Below are positions 33,329-42,123 of a stretch of DNA of 64,000 bases, piece by piece. The DNA comes from UBA11346 sp038060575 (lineage in GTDB: Bacteria > Planctomycetota > UBA11346), in contig CAZZAM010000010.1 of the NCBI GenBank assembly GCA_964652775.1, forward strand, positions 37,118 to 101,117. Reading direction: 5' to 3'. A program made the position numbers and the translations under genes. The stretch's first letter is position 1; every line of letters starts with the position of its first letter. The notes below the pieces were generated by a model, which saw nothing but the letters and a program-made list of their open reading frames with translations, ran no database searches and was not told the DNA's origin.

Positions 33329-36300
33329 ATGGCCGTTTACGTCCTCTGTCCAACCTGTGCCCGGAATTGCCGCCGCGATCGTGCTGATGAGGCAGGACGC
33401 ATTCTCTGTTCGGCCTGCGCGACCGAATTCATACCGGATGGCACATCGTCCAAGAAGCCAACCACCGTGTCCTTGGCTGGAGTCGCTGACGATTTCGAGA
33501 CCAAGTTGCTACCCACGGTCGTACCCAAGGCAGCACATCTCAGCCACATCGGTCTGCCGGCCGGCGTCACCCTGGCACCCGACGCATCTATTGGCAGCAC
33601 CTCGGGCCAGCATCCACGGCGTACCGTTGCTGAACTGTTGCATGACGGCCATGACGAGAAGTACATCGTCGACCAGGAGCTAGGCCGTGGCGGCATGGGT
33701 GCCGTACTACGCGTCGTTGATCGTGATCTGCACCGTGATGTGGCGATGAAGGTGCTGATCGGTGAGCAGAGTCCGCGTGATCGCCGCCGCTTTGTTGAAG
33801 AGGCGCAAATCACCGGGCAGCTTGAGCATCCCAATATCGTCCCAGTTCACGACATCGGTGTCGATGCCAATCAGCGACTCTACTTCACCATGAAGCTGGT
33901 GCGCGGACGTAGTCTGTCCGACGTAATTGATCTGGTGCGCAGCAATGCACCAGAGGCCGCAGAATTCAGCCGTTTCCGCCTACTGCGTATCTTCATCCAG
34001 GTATGCAACGCGGTCGCTTTCGCGCATGCGCGCGGGGTCGTACATCGCGACCTCAAACCATCCAATGTCATGCTCGGCGACTTCGGTGAGGTGCTGCTCG
34101 CCGACTGGGGCCTTGCCCGCATCCTGCCGCAGAATCGCAAGAACACATCCGAACCGCACATCGCCGTCAAACCGACCACGACGCAACGCACCTCGCCATT
34201 GCCGAAAGGGCCAAAGGCCAACGAAGCCGAAGATCGCCTTGCCGCAGTCGTAAAAAGTTTCCGCCGCCCGGTTGATTCAGCTGAAGGCAAAACCGTTCAA
34301 GGCACTGTCGAAGGCACGCCGGTCTACATGCCGCCCGAACAGGCCCGGGGCGATCTTGATCGCATCGATGAACGCAGCGATATCTACGCTCTCGGGGCCA
34401 TCCTCTACGAAATCCTCACCATGTTCCCACCGGTCGGTGGACGCGATGTCGATGAGGTTCTGGATAACGTCATCAACCACCGCATCCGTCCGCCAGGCGC
34501 GCGCGCCCCTGAGCGTGATATTCCCCTTGATCTGTCTGCGATAACCCTCAAGGCGCTGTCAGCAGAACGCGAACACCGCTATCAGACGGTGATCGAACTG
34601 CGTCAGGATATCGAAGCTCACCTTGAGTTCCGCTCGGTCAGCGCCCGCGATGACACCGCCACCGAGATGTTGATGCGGCTGATCCGCAGGCATCGCGCCG
34701 CAGTCGTGGTTGGCCTGGTCTCCTGTTTACTGTTGGCCGTGGTACTCGTCCTCACCTTCCGCACCATTCGCCTCGAACGCGACCTGCTCGCCACCGAGAA
34801 GCATGAACGGGAACAAGAACAAAAACGCGCCGCTCCGGCACTGATCGTTCGTGCCAAGCAATCTGCCGCCGCCGGGGACTGGGACGACGCGAGAACAGAT
34901 GCCGAACTGGCCTCGCGCTATAACCCAGAATTCGCACCGGCACTTTTGTTGCGCGCCGAGCTGAAAATCGAACGGCGCGACTGGGCCGCGGCCAGCAAAC
35001 TGCTTGAGACCTATCTCCGACTGGAGACCGAGGATGAAAACGCTCAACGTCTGTTAGGACTGTGTCGTGAAGCGTCTGACGAAGAGACCTCAGCCGTCGT
35101 CACCGGGATTGCAGACCGTTTGGTGACGATGGGTATGCTGCCCATCGCCGAAGCCCTGTTTATACGCAGCAAGGAACGGATCGGCCTCTATCGCAAGCAG
35201 CTGGAACAAGCGTTCCCTGGCTGCACTCAACGTGGCTTCAGCTCTGACAAGGATGGCAATATCTACCTGGATAGCCTGGGCGAACGACAGGACCTGGTCG
35301 ATCTCGCTCCGCTTGCCGGCATGCCCATCGTGCGTCTGCGCCTGAATCGCACCAAGGTCCTCGACCTCGGACCTCTCAAGGACATGCCGTTGACCGATCT
35401 GGATATCTCGTTTACCCAGATTCGTGACCTGACGCCGCTGAAAGGCATGCCACTGACCACGTTCAACGCCCGGGAAAGTCGGGTTGACGACCTCTCGCCA
35501 TTGCAGGGAGCGCCACTGCAAAGCGTTGAGATCTCACAAACCTCGGTGGCGTCCCTGGAACCACTGCGCGGTGCGCCGCTGCGCTTTCTGCGCGCAACCC
35601 ACACGCAGATTACCGATCTCGCACCGGTGGTATGCGCAACCTTACACGAGCTTGATCTCAATTCTTCGACGATCGAAGACTTGGAACCACTCAATGGCAG
35701 CAAGCTCACCTCGCTGCGCCTATCAAATACGCGGGTCACCGACCTCGGCCCGTTGGCCAACGTACCACTGAGCCGCCTAGCGATTGAACGCACCCGCGTT
35801 ACGGACCTGGGTCCGCTATCCAACGTCCCACTCCGCCAACTGCAGCTTGCTGGCTGTTCCATTGTCGATCTCAAACCGCTGACCGGAATGGCGCTCACCG
35901 AACTCGACCTCAATGGTCTGCCGATCAGCGACCTGATGCCGCTCAGCGGCATGCAGCTCTCGACTCTGAACCTGACCAATACCTCGGTATCCGACTTAAC
36001 TCCACTCGCCAAGCTGCGCCTCGTCGCGCTCGGGCTTGCCGGAACCAAAGTGCGTGATCTCAAACCGCTGAGCGGCCTGCCGTTGACCATCCTGGATCTT
36101 TCGCACACGCCTGTTGTTGATCTTGCTCCGCTCGCGCGTTGCCCATTACAATCGCTGACCCTTGATGGCTCGCTGGTGACCGATCTGCGTCCATTGTCCA
36201 AGACGCCCTTGGCCCAACTCCGTGTCGACGGCACACCTGTGACCGACCTATCACCACTCGCTACCTGCCCGTTGGAACGCCTCGTCCTCTCGCTGCCGGC

Positions 36301-36445
36301 ATCAGCAAAGGATTTGAAGATGCTGCACGCACTGCCCAGCCTACGACAAATCGGCACCACCTGGGACCAGTCCTGGAATCGCATCCCGGTCGCCCGGATG
36401 TTCTGGCAGCGGCCCGATGTCCAGGCACTGGAATCGGGACGATAG
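33329..36445 (+). CDS. Transmembrane Ser/Thr kinase with zinc ribbon and leucine-rich repeats
   Basis: The 1038-residue protein starts with a CPTCARNC...CSACA zinc-ribbon-like motif (residues ~7-31). The kinase domain (~112-400) has G-loop GRGGMGAVL, lysine AMKV, VVHRDLKPSNVML (~237) and an atypical DWG (LLADWGLA, ~257) in place of DFG. An insert of about 55 residues precedes a GTPVYMPPEQA segment. A transmembrane helix lies at ~456-476, then TPR-like helices (~500-570), and from ~640 to ~1000 about 16 leucine-rich repeats of ~23 residues with T.V.DL.PL cores. It is 5 bp downstream of the amidotransferase gene. Role: probable receptor kinase, ligand unknown. Confidence 0.9.
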   Translation: MAVYVLCPTCARNCRRDRADEAGRILCSACATEFIPDGTSSKKPTTVSLAGVADDFETKLLPTVVPKAAHLSHIGLPAGVTLAPDASIGSTSGQHPRRTVAELLHDGHDEKYIVDQELGRGGMGAVLRVVDRDLHRDVAMKVLIGEQSPRDRRRFVEEAQITGQLEHPNIVPVHDIGVDANQRLYFTMKLVRGRSLSDVIDLVRSNAPEAAEFSRFRLLRIFIQVCNAVAFAHARGVVHRDLKPSNVMLGDFGEVLLADWGLARILPQNRKNTSEPHIAVKPTTTQRTSPLPKGPKANEAEDRLAAVVKSFRRPVDSAEGKTVQGTVEGTPVYMPPEQARGDLDRIDERSDIYALGAILYEILTMFPPVGGRDVDEVLDNVINHRIRPPGARAPERDIPLDLSAITLKALSAEREHRYQTVIELRQDIEAHLEFRSVSARDDTATEMLMRLIRRHRAAVVVGLVSCLLLAVVLVLTFRTIRLERDLLATEKHEREQEQKRAAPALIVRAKQSAAAGDWDDARTDAELASRYNPEFAPALLLRAELKIERRDWAAASKLLETYLRLETEDENAQRLLGLCREASDEETSAVVTGIADRLVTMGMLPIAEALFIRSKERIGLYRKQLEQAFPGCTQRGFSSDKDGNIYLDSLGERQDLVDLAPLAGMPIVRLRLNRTKVLDLGPLKDMPLTDLDISFTQIRDLTPLKGMPLTTFNARESRVDDLSPLQGAPLQSVEISQTSVASLEPLRGAPLRFLRATHTQITDLAPVVCATLHELDLNSSTIEDLEPLNGSKLTSLRLSNTRVTDLGPLANVPLSRLAIERTRVTDLGPLSNVPLRQLQLAGCSIVDLKPLTGMALTELDLNGLPISDLMPLSGMQLSTLNLTNTSVSDLTPLAKLRLVALGLAGTKVRDLKPLSGLPLTILDLSHTPVVDLAPLARCPLQSLTLDGSLVTDLRPLSKTPLAQLRVDGTPVTDLSPLATCPLERLVLSLPASAKDLKMLHALPSLRQIGTTWDQSWNRIPVARMFWQRPDVQALESGR

Positions 36446-36520
36446 CTGTTCAGCGCCATCGGCTTCCTGCTGACTGGCCACCATGGCCACTGCTTTAATC
36501 CTCAACGCAGCATTCGATCG

Positions 36521-36752
36521 ACATGGAGAACCGGAGGACCGGAGTCGCACTGGGTTTGTGGCGAAAGAAGCACTCACCTGCTGGGTGAACACCGTTGATT
36601 CTCTAAGCCCAGGCCTGCTCCGTTCCTCCGGTTCTCCATGTGATTCCATCGCCGGATGTAGGCTCACCTGCTGGGTGAACACCGTTGATTCTCTAAGCCC
36701 AGGCCTGCTCCGTTCCTCCGGTTCTCCATGTGATCCCATCGCCGGATCTAGG
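36521..36752. repeat. 90-bp tandem duplication with GGAGAACCGGAGG element
   Basis: Units 36573-36662 and 36663-36752 differ by about two bases and are direct repeats. Each contains TTCCTCCGGTTCTCCATG, whose inverse (CATGGAGAACCGGAGGA) is at 36521-36537, so the region can fold into alternative hairpins. A related copy is at 60687-60726. The whole stretch 36446-36857 between the kinase and the SUF genes holds no recognisable gene. Confidence 0.85.
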
Positions 36753-36857
36753 TTAATACGACCCCCTCAATACACGCTGGTTCACCATGCAAACATGCGC
36801 TGTCTGCCATACGCCCGATGGGGTGGAGCGGCGGGAAATGCCGAGTAGGGTTCCGCC

Positions 36858-37586
36858 ATGCCCACGGCGACTGCCCCGCCTTTGACCCGCACAGCCGAAG
36901 CCCGCTTGCGCAAGCCGCACTGCCGGGGTTCGTTTCGGGCGTTGGATGCTGCGCGACGCCAGCTCGGTCTGCTCGCGGTAGCGGACGGTCTCGGCGAGGC
37001 GCATGCGTCCTGGCTGGTCGATCTCGGGACGGGTCGAATCGAAGATGCGCGCTTCCTCGCGTTTGGTTCGCGCTGGAGCCATCCCGCTGCCGACGCCTTC
37101 ACCGAACTGGTGCGCGGGCGCACGGTCAGCGAAGCCTGCACGTTGCCATTGCACCAAGTCGAAGCGCTGCTGCGCGATGATGCGGCTACATCTGCCTGCG
37201 ACAGCGGTGCCGATGGCCCACTCGCTTTCATCAGCGATCTCCAACGACGCGCCGTTGCCATTTTGCCAACGGTGAAACTGCTGCCCAAGCCAGCCGAGAA
37301 ATTGACCTATCAGCGCAAGCGTGAACCAGATTGGACATCGGCCGATCGTGCCTGGTTGCCGCTGTCGCTTTTGAAAAAAGCGAAGGCCGTCGATCCGATC
37401 ATCGCCCGCGTGTTGTCCGAGAAAGCTCCGCAAGCATCGTATAAACTCGAAGGTATCCACGACGATCTGCGCGTTGTCGTCGTGCTATCCGGACTGCCGA
37501 TCGAAGCGAACCAGACCGTGAGCTTGTTCCTCCGCGATGCTTTAACCGTACTGCATCCACAGATCAGCGTGGAGGTCGCGTCATGA
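36858..37586 (+). CDS. IscU/NifU-like protein lacking the canonical cysteines, SUF operon
   Basis: This 242-residue protein starts a SUF operon and overlaps sufB by 4 bp (ATGA). Its central part reads LVDLGTGRIEDARFLAFGSRWSHPAADAFTELVRGRTVSEA, which parallels the IscU/SufU core (D..I.DA.F.GFGC..A.A.A..LTEL..G....EA). The conserved cysteines of a scaffold are replaced: the GFGC position is GS. The C-terminal region (VDPIIARVLSEKAP...) faintly recalls a NifU C-terminal domain but has no CXXC. If the fold call is right, it probably binds an assembly partner rather than carrying the cluster itself. The assignment is inference from pattern and position. Confidence 0.5.
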   Translation: MPTATAPPLTRTAEARLRKPHCRGSFRALDAARRQLGLLAVADGLGEAHASWLVDLGTGRIEDARFLAFGSRWSHPAADAFTELVRGRTVSEACTLPLHQVEALLRDDAATSACDSGADGPLAFISDLQRRAVAILPTVKLLPKPAEKLTYQRKREPDWTSADRAWLPLSLLKKAKAVDPIIARVLSEKAPQASYKLEGIHDDLRVVVVLSGLPIEANQTVSLFLRDALTVLHPQISVEVAS

Positions 37587-39019
37587 GCGAAACCCCAACG
37601 TTCACCGCCGAGGATTATAAATACGGCTTCAAGAGCGACGTCGAAGCCGTCACCCTCGCGCGCGGTCTGAACGAAGACATCGTCCGCCAGATCAGCGCCG
37701 CCCGCCACGAGCCTGATTTCCTACTCCAGTTCCGCCTCAAGGCGTTCCGCGCCTTCCAAAAGATGCACGAGCCGACCTGGGCCTGCGTCACCTATCCGCC
37801 GATCGATTACCAGGCGATCAGCTACTATTCAGCGCCGAAAGCGGTCGAGAACCACGCCAATCTGGATGAGATTGATCCTGAGATTCTCAAAACGTTTGAG
37901 AAGCTGGGTATTCCGCTCGACGAGCAGAAGCGCCTGTCGGGCGTGGCGGTCGATGCGGTGTTCGACTCGGTGTCGGTTGCGACCACACATCAGGAAAAAC
38001 TGTTCGACGCCGGCGTGATCTTTTGTTCGATCTCTGAGGCGGTCGCGCGATTCCCCGCCCTGGTCGAGCGCTGGATCGGGTCGGTCGTGCCAGCTGGTGA
38101 CAACTGGTTTGCCGCACTCAATAGCGCTGTTTTCTCTGACGGATCGTTCGTCTACATTCCGCCACATGTGCGCTGCCCGCTGGAACTGTCGACCTACTTC
38201 CGCATCAACAACACCGAGAGTGGCCAGTTCGAACGCACGCTGATCATCGCCGATGTTGGCAGTCACGTCAGTTACCTCGAAGGCTGCACCGCACCGCAGA
38301 CGTCGAAGAATCAGCTCCACGCTGCGGTGGTCGAGCTGATCACGCTCGACGATGCCGAGATCAAATACTCGACGGTGCAGAACTGGTACGCTGGCGATCC
38401 GCGCACCGGACTTGGCGGCGTGTACAACTTCGTCACCAAACGCGGCCTCTGCCGCGGTGCACGCTCGAAGATCAGTTGGACGCAAGTCGAAGCCGGCAGC
38501 GCCATCACCTGGAAATATCCGAGCTGCATCCTGCTCGGCGACGACACCGTGGGCGAGTTCTACAGCGTCGCGCTGACCAACGGCCGCATGCAGGCTGACA
38601 CCGGCACCAAGATGATTCACCTGGGCAAACGCACGCGTTCGTCGATTATCTCGAAGGGCATCAGCGCCGATCACAGCCGCAACGTCTATCGCGGTTTGGT
38701 GCAGGTCGGCAAGAAAGCAGAAGACGCACGCAACTATACCTGCTGCGATTCCATGTTGGTTGGCAAAGACTGCGAAGCGCACACCTATCCCTATGTCGAT
38801 GTCCAACGTGCCGACGCCCAAGTCGAGCATGAAGCGTCGACCAGTCGGCTATCAGAAGACCAGCTCTTTTATCTGCGCGCCCGTGGCATCGGCACCGAGG
38901 ACGCCGTCGGCGCGATTGTCAACGGATTCGCCAAAGACGTCCTCGCGGTGCTGCCTATGGAATTCGCCGCCGAAGCGCGAAAATTATTACAGATCAAGTT
39001 GGAGAATTCAGTCGGATGA
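37583..39019 (+). CDS. sufB: Fe-S cluster assembly protein SufB
   Basis: SufB is the scaffold subunit of the SufBCD complex. The protein is 478 aa, the usual length (E. coli 495). Landmarks are the N-terminal YKYGFKSDVEAVTLARGLNEDIVRQIS, TYPPIDYQAISYYSAPK, the beta-helix core with ELSTYFRINNTESGQFERTLIIAD, SYLEGCTAP, AVVELI, TVQNWY and the C-terminal EDQLFYLRARGI. The start overlaps the upstream gene. The sufC gene follows after a 172-bp gap filled with short tandem repeats, unusual inside a SUF operon. Confidence 0.97.
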   Translation: MSETPTFTAEDYKYGFKSDVEAVTLARGLNEDIVRQISAARHEPDFLLQFRLKAFRAFQKMHEPTWACVTYPPIDYQAISYYSAPKAVENHANLDEIDPEILKTFEKLGIPLDEQKRLSGVAVDAVFDSVSVATTHQEKLFDAGVIFCSISEAVARFPALVERWIGSVVPAGDNWFAALNSAVFSDGSFVYIPPHVRCPLELSTYFRINNTESGQFERTLIIADVGSHVSYLEGCTAPQTSKNQLHAAVVELITLDDAEIKYSTVQNWYAGDPRTGLGGVYNFVTKRGLCRGARSKISWTQVEAGSAITWKYPSCILLGDDTVGEFYSVALTNGRMQADTGTKMIHLGKRTRSSIISKGISADHSRNVYRGLVQVGKKAEDARNYTCCDSMLVGKDCEAHTYPYVDVQRADAQVEHEASTSRLSEDQLFYLRARGIGTEDAVGAIVNGFAKDVLAVLPMEFAAEARKLLQIKLENSVG

Positions 39020-39035
39020 CAATTTCATTGCACCT

Positions 39036-39188
39036 GTCCGGAAGCCCGGAAGTCCGGAAGTCCGGAAGTCTTTTATACTATCGATTGAGCGGACTAAGAC
39101 GCACTCAGTATCCGCGACGCTTCACACCACAACCAACGTCCGAACCACGAGACTTCCGGACTTCCGGACTTCCGGACTTCCGGACTTC
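39036..39188. repeat. Paired inverted CCGGAAGT arrays within the SUF operon
   Basis: About four CCGGAAGT units (39036-39070) face ACTTCCGG units (39151-39188) across ~80 nt. The element separates sufB from sufC, and the right array ends 4 bp before the sufC start codon. In the SUF transcript it could form a ~35 bp stem. Confidence 0.9.
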
Positions 39189-39191
39189 CCC

Positions 39192-39944
39192 ATGACCACT
39201 CCTATGCTATCTGTCTCCGATCTCTCCGTCACCGTCACGGGCAAGACCGTTCTCAATGGTCTGTCTCTCTCCGTACCGCCAGGCGAAGTCCACGCGATCA
39301 TGGGCCCGAACGGTTCTGGCAAGAGCACGCTCGCCAAGACCCTGGCTGGACATCCGGCCTACGCCATCACCGGAGGCACCGCACTGCTGGATGGCAAAGA
39401 TATCCTCGCGCAAGAACCTGAAGAACGCGTCCACGCCGGACTGTTCGTCGGCTTCCAGTATCCAACCGAAGTGCCGGGCGTGCAGAATGCCGAGTTCCTC
39501 CGCCTCGCGTTCAACAGTCAACGCAAGGCCATGGGCCAGCCCGAGGTGACGGCCAAGGAGTTCGCGCCGATCCTCGCCGAACGCCTACGCGCCTCCGAAA
39601 CACCGGACGATTACGCCGAGCGTCAGCTCAACGCTGGGCTTTCGGGCGGACAGAAGAAGCGCAATGAGATTCTGCAGATGTATGTGCTTGAACCGCGTAT
39701 GGTCATTCTCGACGAAACCGACTCCGGCCTCGACATTGATGCGATCAAGGCAGTGGCACGTGGAATCAATGGCTTCCGCCGTGCTGATCGTTCGCTCGTG
39801 TTGATCACCCATTTCCAGCGCCTGCTCGACTCGGTTGTTCCCGATCGCGTGCATGTCTTGGTCCGTGGCCGCTTGGTCCACAGTGGCGGCCCGGAACTTG
39901 CACGCACCCTCGAAGCTGAGGGCTATGACAGGTTCGAAGCATGA
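39192..39944 (+). CDS. sufC: Fe-S cluster assembly ATPase SufC
   Basis: SufC is the ABC-type ATPase of the SufBCD complex. Motifs: Walker A GPNGSGKSTLAK, YPTEVPGV Q-loop region, signature LSGGQKKRNEILQM (with the SufC-specific KKRNEI), Walker B MVILDETDSGLDIDA, and switch histidine VLITHF. The ATG at 39192 gives 250 aa; the second ATG (39201) is also possible. The stop overlaps the sufD start by 4 bp (ATGA). It is the third gene of the operon but the first after the tandem-repeat spacer. Confidence 0.97.
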   Translation: MTTPMLSVSDLSVTVTGKTVLNGLSLSVPPGEVHAIMGPNGSGKSTLAKTLAGHPAYAITGGTALLDGKDILAQEPEERVHAGLFVGFQYPTEVPGVQNAEFLRLAFNSQRKAMGQPEVTAKEFAPILAERLRASETPDDYAERQLNAGLSGGQKKRNEILQMYVLEPRMVILDETDSGLDIDAIKAVARGINGFRRADRSLVLITHFQRLLDSVVPDRVHVLVRGRLVHSGGPELARTLEAEGYDRFEA

Positions 39945-40921
39945 CACCTGGGAGCGCGGGCTTCAGCCTGCCCACATCCAGCGACGAAGACTGGCGTTAC
40001 GTCGATTGCAAATCACTCGCTGATGCAGTTCCAGCGCAATCAGATGGGCCAGCCATCGGTGAAGTCGTCGGCGCAGACGCGCTACCAACACCAACCGATG
40101 CCGGCATGGCCTGGGCTATCGCTGGCGGTGTGCGTCGATTGGCACTCAGCGGAACGCAGCATCTCCAGCTTGATGATCATGGCGGTGCATGGGCACTGCG
40201 CCTGGATCTCGCTCCCGGTGCTGTCGTTCGCATCAGTCTGCGGCGTCATGTCGCGACTGGACGTTCAGCGAGTTGGCTACACACCGTACTCGGTCGCAGC
40301 GCTACGTTGGAACTCGACGATCTACCGGCGACAGATGGCGACGTTCAGCTTGCTGCGATAACCGGCGACGTTGCCCAAGACGCACGCTTCGCCATCCATA
40401 TCGCACAGCTAGGCGGACGCTTGGTGCGTCACCGCATCGAAGCGCGACTCGCTGCGCCAGGTGCTAACTGTGCGATCACTGCCGCCGCATCCGTACGGGG
40501 AACCGCTCAGGCTCACATCCTTACGCGCGTAGTTCACGCTGTTGGCCTAACGCAGAGCGATCAACTCATCAAAGCCGTGCTGCGTGACAACACACGCACG
40601 TCGTTCGATGGCGTCGTAACGATGCTCAAAGGTGCTGATGGCGCCAAGGCCGTCCAACAAGATCGCAACCTGTTGCTTTCACCAGGTGCTCGCGCCGACA
40701 CCAGACCACAACTTGATATCCGCGCCGACGAAGTCGAAGCCAGCCACGGCGCGACGGTCGGAGCGCTCGATGAGGACGAACTGATCTATCTGCGTGCGCG
40801 CGGGCTGGACGGAACCACCTCTCGCAACCTGCTGACCACCGCATTCCTCGACGAAGCCCTGTTGCACCTTGCTGATCCGGCGATGCGATTAGCCGCCAAG
40901 AACTTACTTCATGCCCTTTGA
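39941..40921 (+). CDS. sufD: Fe-S cluster assembly protein SufD
   Basis: SufD is the partner of SufB in SufBC2D. The 326-residue protein has a short N-terminus (MTPGSAGFSLPTSSDEDWRYVD), then a beta-helix core and the C-terminal region EASHGATVGALDEDELIYLRARGLD, diagnostic of SufD. Codons 2-9 or so come from the CTGGGAGCGCGGGCTTCAGC arm of the dispersed repeat family, so the N-terminus was probably made by repeat insertion. At 326 aa it is shorter than the ~420 aa E. coli SufD. The stop overlaps the sufS start by 11 bp. Confidence 0.9.
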   Translation: MTPGSAGFSLPTSSDEDWRYVDCKSLADAVPAQSDGPAIGEVVGADALPTPTDAGMAWAIAGGVRRLALSGTQHLQLDDHGGAWALRLDLAPGAVVRISLRRHVATGRSASWLHTVLGRSATLELDDLPATDGDVQLAAITGDVAQDARFAIHIAQLGGRLVRHRIEARLAAPGANCAITAAASVRGTAQAHILTRVVHAVGLTQSDQLIKAVLRDNTRTSFDGVVTMLKGADGAKAVQQDRNLLLSPGARADTRPQLDIRADEVEASHGATVGALDEDELIYLRARGLDGTTSRNLLTTAFLDEALLHLADPAMRLAAKNLLHAL

Positions 40922-42119
40922 CGCAACAGCTATCCGCGCGCAGTTTCCCGGCCTTGATGACGTCAAGGACGGTAAGCCGTTCGCGTATCTCGACACTGCC
41001 GCGACCGCGCAGAAGCCGCGTGTCGTCATCGAACGCATGGCGTCCCTCCTTGGCCGTGAATACGGCACCGTGCATCGTGGCATTTATCGCCGTGCTGCGC
41101 ACATGACCAAGCTGTACGAAGAGGCTCGCACGACCGTCGCACGCTTCCTCAACGCCGATCGTGGCGAAGTCGTGTTCACGATGGGCTGCACTGACGCGAT
41201 GAACCTCGTCGCGCACTGCTGGGGCCGCAGCCAGCTCAAGCCCGGCGATCGCATCCTGGTCAGTGGCATGGAACACCACGCCGGTCTGGTCAGTTGGCAA
41301 ACCGCTGGTTTCCAACCTGAGCCGATCCCGCTGCGTGACGACGGCGCGCTCGACCTCGATGCGTACGACCGACTGCTGGCTGGTGGCCGTGTGAAGTTAG
41401 TTGGCATCGTCCACATCTCGAACGCTCTCGGCACGGTGAATCCGGTTGTCGAAATTACCCGCCGCGCCCACGCCGCCGGCGCCCTCGTCCTCGTCGATGC
41501 CGCGCAAAGCGCCCCGCATCTGCCACTGGATGTACGACAGCTCGATTGCGATTTTCTGGCCTTCGCCGGACACAAAGTCTATGGACCAACCGGCATCGGC
41601 ATTCTGTACGGTAAACGCCGTGTGTTAGAGTCGATGCCGCCATGGCGCGGTGGCGGTGAGATGATCGAACGCGTGTCGTTCGCCGGTACCACCTACGCTG
41701 CGCCACCTGCGCGCTTCGAGGCAGGAACGCCACCAATCACTGAAGCGGTCGCGCTCGCTACCGCCCTCGAATGGCTCATGTCGCTCGATCGTCCGGCCAT
41801 GCTCGCGCATGAACACGCAATGTTCGCCTACGCCGAAGAACGCTTGGCAGAGATTCGTGGTCTGCGCCGCATCGGCACCGCACCCGAGCGCGCGGGCGTC
41901 TTGTCGTTCACCATGCCCGGTGCGCATCCCGCTGACATCGCCAGTGTCCTCGACATGGAAAATGTTGCGATCCGCGCCGGTCACCATTGCGCCCAACCAG
42001 TCATGGAACGCTTCGGCATTCCGGCAACGGCGCGCGCGTCGATTGGCGTCTACACCACCAAGCAGGACATCGACCGGCTGCACGCTGGGCTTGAAACCTG
42101 TGCACGACTCTTTGGCTGA
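40911..42119 (+). CDS. sufS: Cysteine desulfurase SufS
   Basis: SufS removes sulfur from cysteine and feeds the SUF scaffold. The 402-residue protein is a fold-type I PLP enzyme: start AIRAQFPGLDDVKDGKPFAYLDTAATAQKP, the PLP lysine in FAGHKVYGPTGIGILYGK (near residue 222), and the sulfur-accepting cysteine in AIRAGHHCAQPVM (Cys-360, compare E. coli Cys-364). The ATG at 40911 overlaps the end of sufD, indicating tight coupling. The product is a group II desulfurase, usually needing a SufE or SufU activator; the only candidate in view is the cysteine-less IscU-like protein at the start of the operon. Confidence 0.96.
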   Translation: MPFDATAIRAQFPGLDDVKDGKPFAYLDTAATAQKPRVVIERMASLLGREYGTVHRGIYRRAAHMTKLYEEARTTVARFLNADRGEVVFTMGCTDAMNLVAHCWGRSQLKPGDRILVSGMEHHAGLVSWQTAGFQPEPIPLRDDGALDLDAYDRLLAGGRVKLVGIVHISNALGTVNPVVEITRRAHAAGALVLVDAAQSAPHLPLDVRQLDCDFLAFAGHKVYGPTGIGILYGKRRVLESMPPWRGGGEMIERVSFAGTTYAAPPARFEAGTPPITEAVALATALEWLMSLDRPAMLAHEHAMFAYAEERLAEIRGLRRIGTAPERAGVLSFTMPGAHPADIASVLDMENVAIRAGHHCAQPVMERFGIPATARASIGVYTTKQDIDRLHAGLETCARLFG

Positions 42120-42123
42120 GCGC

